A stretch of DNA of 64,000 bases, from the NCBI RefSeq assembly GCF_014197915.1, contig NZ_JACIGK010000001.1:295263-359262 (forward strand), in the 5' to 3' direction. A model generated the notes under the pieces. That model saw only the letters and a list, made by a program, of their open reading frames with translations. It ran no database searches and was not told where the DNA came from. Positions 62,814-64,000 of this stretch are shown here, in pieces. This DNA comes from Roseospira visakhapatnamensis. Lineage in GTDB: Bacteria; Pseudomonadota; Alphaproteobacteria; Rhodospirillales; Rhodospirillaceae. The first letter of the stretch is position 1. Each line of letters begins with the position of its first letter. Position numbers and translations under genes: made by a program.

Positions 62814-63362
62814 ATGGCTCAGATCCGTCGCCCGCCCCGGTCCTGGCGCCTGCTCGCCCCGCCCGTGCTCGCCATGGCGGTGGTGGTGGTGGCCTCCAAC
62901 ATCCTGGTCGGCTACCCCATCAACGACTGGCTGACCTGGGGCGCGTTGACCTACCCCGTGGCCTTCCTGGTGACCGATGTCACCAACCGGCGATTCGGCC
63001 CCACCCAGGCGTGGCGGGTTGTGTCGGTGGGCTTCGCGCTGGCCGTGGTCCTGTCGGTGGTGCTGGCCTCGCCACGCATCGCGCTGGCCTCGGGCACCGC
63101 GTTCCTGATGGCCCAGGCCCTGGACATCCTGGTCTTCAACCGCCTGCGCGACCGGGTCTGGTGGCTGCCGCCCATGGTCTCGTCGCTGCTTGGCTCGGCC
63201 CTCGACACCGTGATGTTCTTCACCCTGGCCTTCGCCGGCACGGGTCTTCCGTGGATCGGCTGGGGGGTCGGCGATTTCGGTGTCAAGGTCACCGTGGCGC
63301 TGCTGCTGCTGCCGGCCTTCCGGCTGCTCGCGCGCGCGCGCGGCCCGGTGGTGGCGGGTTGA
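62814..63362 (+). CDS. yhhQ: Queuosine-precursor transporter (YhhQ/VUT family)
   Basis: A 182-residue membrane protein with five to six spans of the VUT/ECF-like YhhQ family, which imports preQ1/preQ0. Family features are ASNILVGYPINDWLTWGALTYPVAFLVTDVTNRRFGP and the later FNRLRDRVWWLPPMVSSLLGSALDTVMFFTLAF. GAAGG lies 4 nt before the ATG at 62814. No recognisable preQ1 riboswitch was seen in the 200-bp leader. Its stop overlaps the next gene by one base. Confidence 0.9.
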   Translation: MAQIRRPPRSWRLLAPPVLAMAVVVVASNILVGYPINDWLTWGALTYPVAFLVTDVTNRRFGPTQAWRVVSVGFALAVVLSVVLASPRIALASGTAFLMAQALDILVFNRLRDRVWWLPPMVSSLLGSALDTVMFFTLAFAGTGLPWIGWGVGDFGVKVTVALLLLPAFRLLARARGPVVAG

Positions 63363-63757
63363 TGACGCGGACCCGCCACACCGACCGGGTCACGATCCGG
63401 GCACCAAGGCGCACGGTGGGGCGGGCGTTGGGGCTGGCCGTGTCCCTGGCGCTGGCCGCCGGCGCGGTCACCGGCGGCGTGGGCGGCTCCCTGATGGCGA
63501 CCAAGGCCCAGGCCCAGGGCTACCAGCCGCCGCCCGGTCCCCGCGTCATGCTGTGCCTGTTCGACGAGCGGGGACGCTTCCTGGCCGGCAGCCCGAACTG
63601 TCCGGGGCGTGTCCGCCCGCGCGACGCCGTGATGCCCCAGGCGCATTGCTTCTACGATCGACGGGGCCACCTGTGGCGCGGCCTGCCGCGCTGCCCCTCG
63701 GTGGCGCCGTCGTTCCTGATGGACGAGGCCAGCCGCGCCCTGGATGTGCAGGGCTGA
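63362..63757 (+). CDS. Small secreted cysteine-containing protein, unknown
   Basis: A 131-residue protein with a signal peptide (GRALGLAVSLALAAGAVTGGVGG, ending KAQA-QG). The mature 80 residues have four cysteines in PRVMLCLFDERGRFL, GSPNCPGRV, QAHCFYDRRGHLW and LPRCPSV, repeated as two similar C-x-(F/Y)D-x-R-G-x-(F/L)-x-x-G-x-P-x-C units. That internal duplication suggests two small disulfide-closed beta modules. Family unknown. It overlaps the yhhQ stop by one base, so it may be co-translated. Confidence 0.6.
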   Translation: MTRTRHTDRVTIRAPRRTVGRALGLAVSLALAAGAVTGGVGGSLMATKAQAQGYQPPPGPRVMLCLFDERGRFLAGSPNCPGRVRPRDAVMPQAHCFYDRRGHLWRGLPRCPSVAPSFLMDEASRALDVQG

Positions 63758-63791
63758 GGGCGGTCACGCGACCGCCGACCGCCCTCAGCTT

Positions 63792-63820
63792 ATACCAACG
63801 GTCATGGAGAATGACCGTTG
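63792..63820. repeat. Second copy of the first hairpin of the 49-kb element
   Basis: ATACCAACGGTCAT-GGAGA-ATGACCGTTG, a 10-bp stem (CAACGGTCAT/ATGACCGTTG) with a 5-nt loop. Its first 26 bases match 49126-49151 with one mismatch. The later hairpins of the 49-kb element are not present here. Confidence 0.75.
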
Positions 63821-63839
63821 CAGTCCGTGGCCGTGCCCC

Positions 63840-64000
63840 GAGTGTCAGCGGGCCCTAGAGTAATCCGAGATCAAGTTGGGCCATAGCCGGAATGCCGCAT
63901 ATAGTTGCTGCACTCTGTTGGCATAACTTTGTCGAGCGCTTCTTTCAGGGCCTTGCAGAGGGCATCGAAATCCCGAGGTGCGATCGCTCGGACAACGGCC
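63840..64000 (-). mobile_element. IS630-family insertion sequence, partial
   Basis: The 3' part of an insertion sequence, inferred from the transposase end. The exact element boundary was not found; a TA in CCTAGAG near 63855 is a possible target-site end, since IS630 elements insert at TA. The hairpin repeat at 63792 is about 40 bp away. Confidence 0.5.
63871..64000 (-). CDS. IS630-family transposase, C-terminal end
   Basis: The minus strand encodes 43 residues to a TGA at 63871: AVVRAIAPRDFDALCKAL, then KEALDKVMPTECSNYMRHSG and YGPT. The form of the ending (ALW/ALC-kALkeaLd, TpeECsNYfrhsGY) matches the C-terminus of IS630-type DDE transposases. The rest of the gene lies beyond the window, so intactness cannot be judged. 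Confidence 0.8.
   Translation of the reverse strand, partial: AVVRAIAPRDFDALCKALKEALDKVMPTECSNYMRHSGYGPT

Noticed and set aside
1..64000. CRISPR arrays, tRNA or rRNA genes
   Set aside because: No regularly spaced repeats and no cloverleaf or rRNA-like segment was seen in any intergenic region.

Overview
The window is about 64 kb of very GC-rich, densely coding DNA. Gene content points to an alphaproteobacterium, most likely of the order Rhodospirillales. The evidence is a petABC operon for the cytochrome bc1 complex, an EipB-type envelope protein, an NADP-isocitrate dehydrogenase of the roughly 404-residue class, a CobN-type aerobic cobaltochelatase subunit, and aroK-aroB next to a secreted helical protein. 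I cannot name the genus. No tRNA, rRNA or CRISPR array was found.

Positions 1-40 kb are mostly housekeeping genes: a truncated ROK sugar kinase, EipB, a two-gene ATPase/TOPRIM-like module that looks like anti-phage defence, icd, trmL, petABC, tadA, a Fur-box-controlled 10-TM metal exporter, an anti-sigma-like ATPase, purH, cimA-trmJ, an RhlE-type helicase with a very long disordered tail, dnaB, a TAXI binding protein, PilZ, a phosphodiesterase, a glutathionyl-hydroquinone reductase, a SulP transporter, cobN, aroK-aroB, a CorC/CNNM transporter, DjlA and a penicillin acylase.

Positions 39.6-48.9 kb form a hexarate island. A LacI-type regulator, a galactarate-dehydratase-type enzyme and a tripartite tricarboxylate-type transporter (binding protein, TctB, TctA) lie on the minus strand. 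gudD, garL and garR lie divergently on the plus strand. Together they take up glucarate/galactarate, dehydrate it to 5-keto-4-deoxyglucarate, cleave that to pyruvate and tartronate semialdehyde, and reduce the latter to D-glycerate. No glycerate kinase is present in the window.

Positions 48.9-50.0 kb hold a 127-bp element made of consecutive perfect hairpins, followed by hemG, a flavodoxin-type protoporphyrinogen oxidase that is unusual in alphaproteobacteria.

Positions 50.2-61.5 kb form a second sugar-acid island: a GntR/IdnR-like LacI regulator, L-idonate 5-dehydrogenase, gluconate 5-dehydrogenase, gluconokinase, a beta-propeller lactonase, hydroxypyruvate isomerase, a tartronate-semialdehyde-reductase-type enzyme and a complete four-gene ABC sugar transporter. 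Copies of the palindrome TGTTATCGATAACA or close variants precede the regulator, the idnD/idnO divergent pair, the lactonase and the transporter, so the island appears to be one regulon.

Positions 61.7-64 kb carry moaB, a small unknown gene, a YhhQ-type queuosine-precursor transporter, a small secreted unknown, a second copy of the first hairpin of the 49-kb element, and the 3' end of an IS630-type transposase running off the window.
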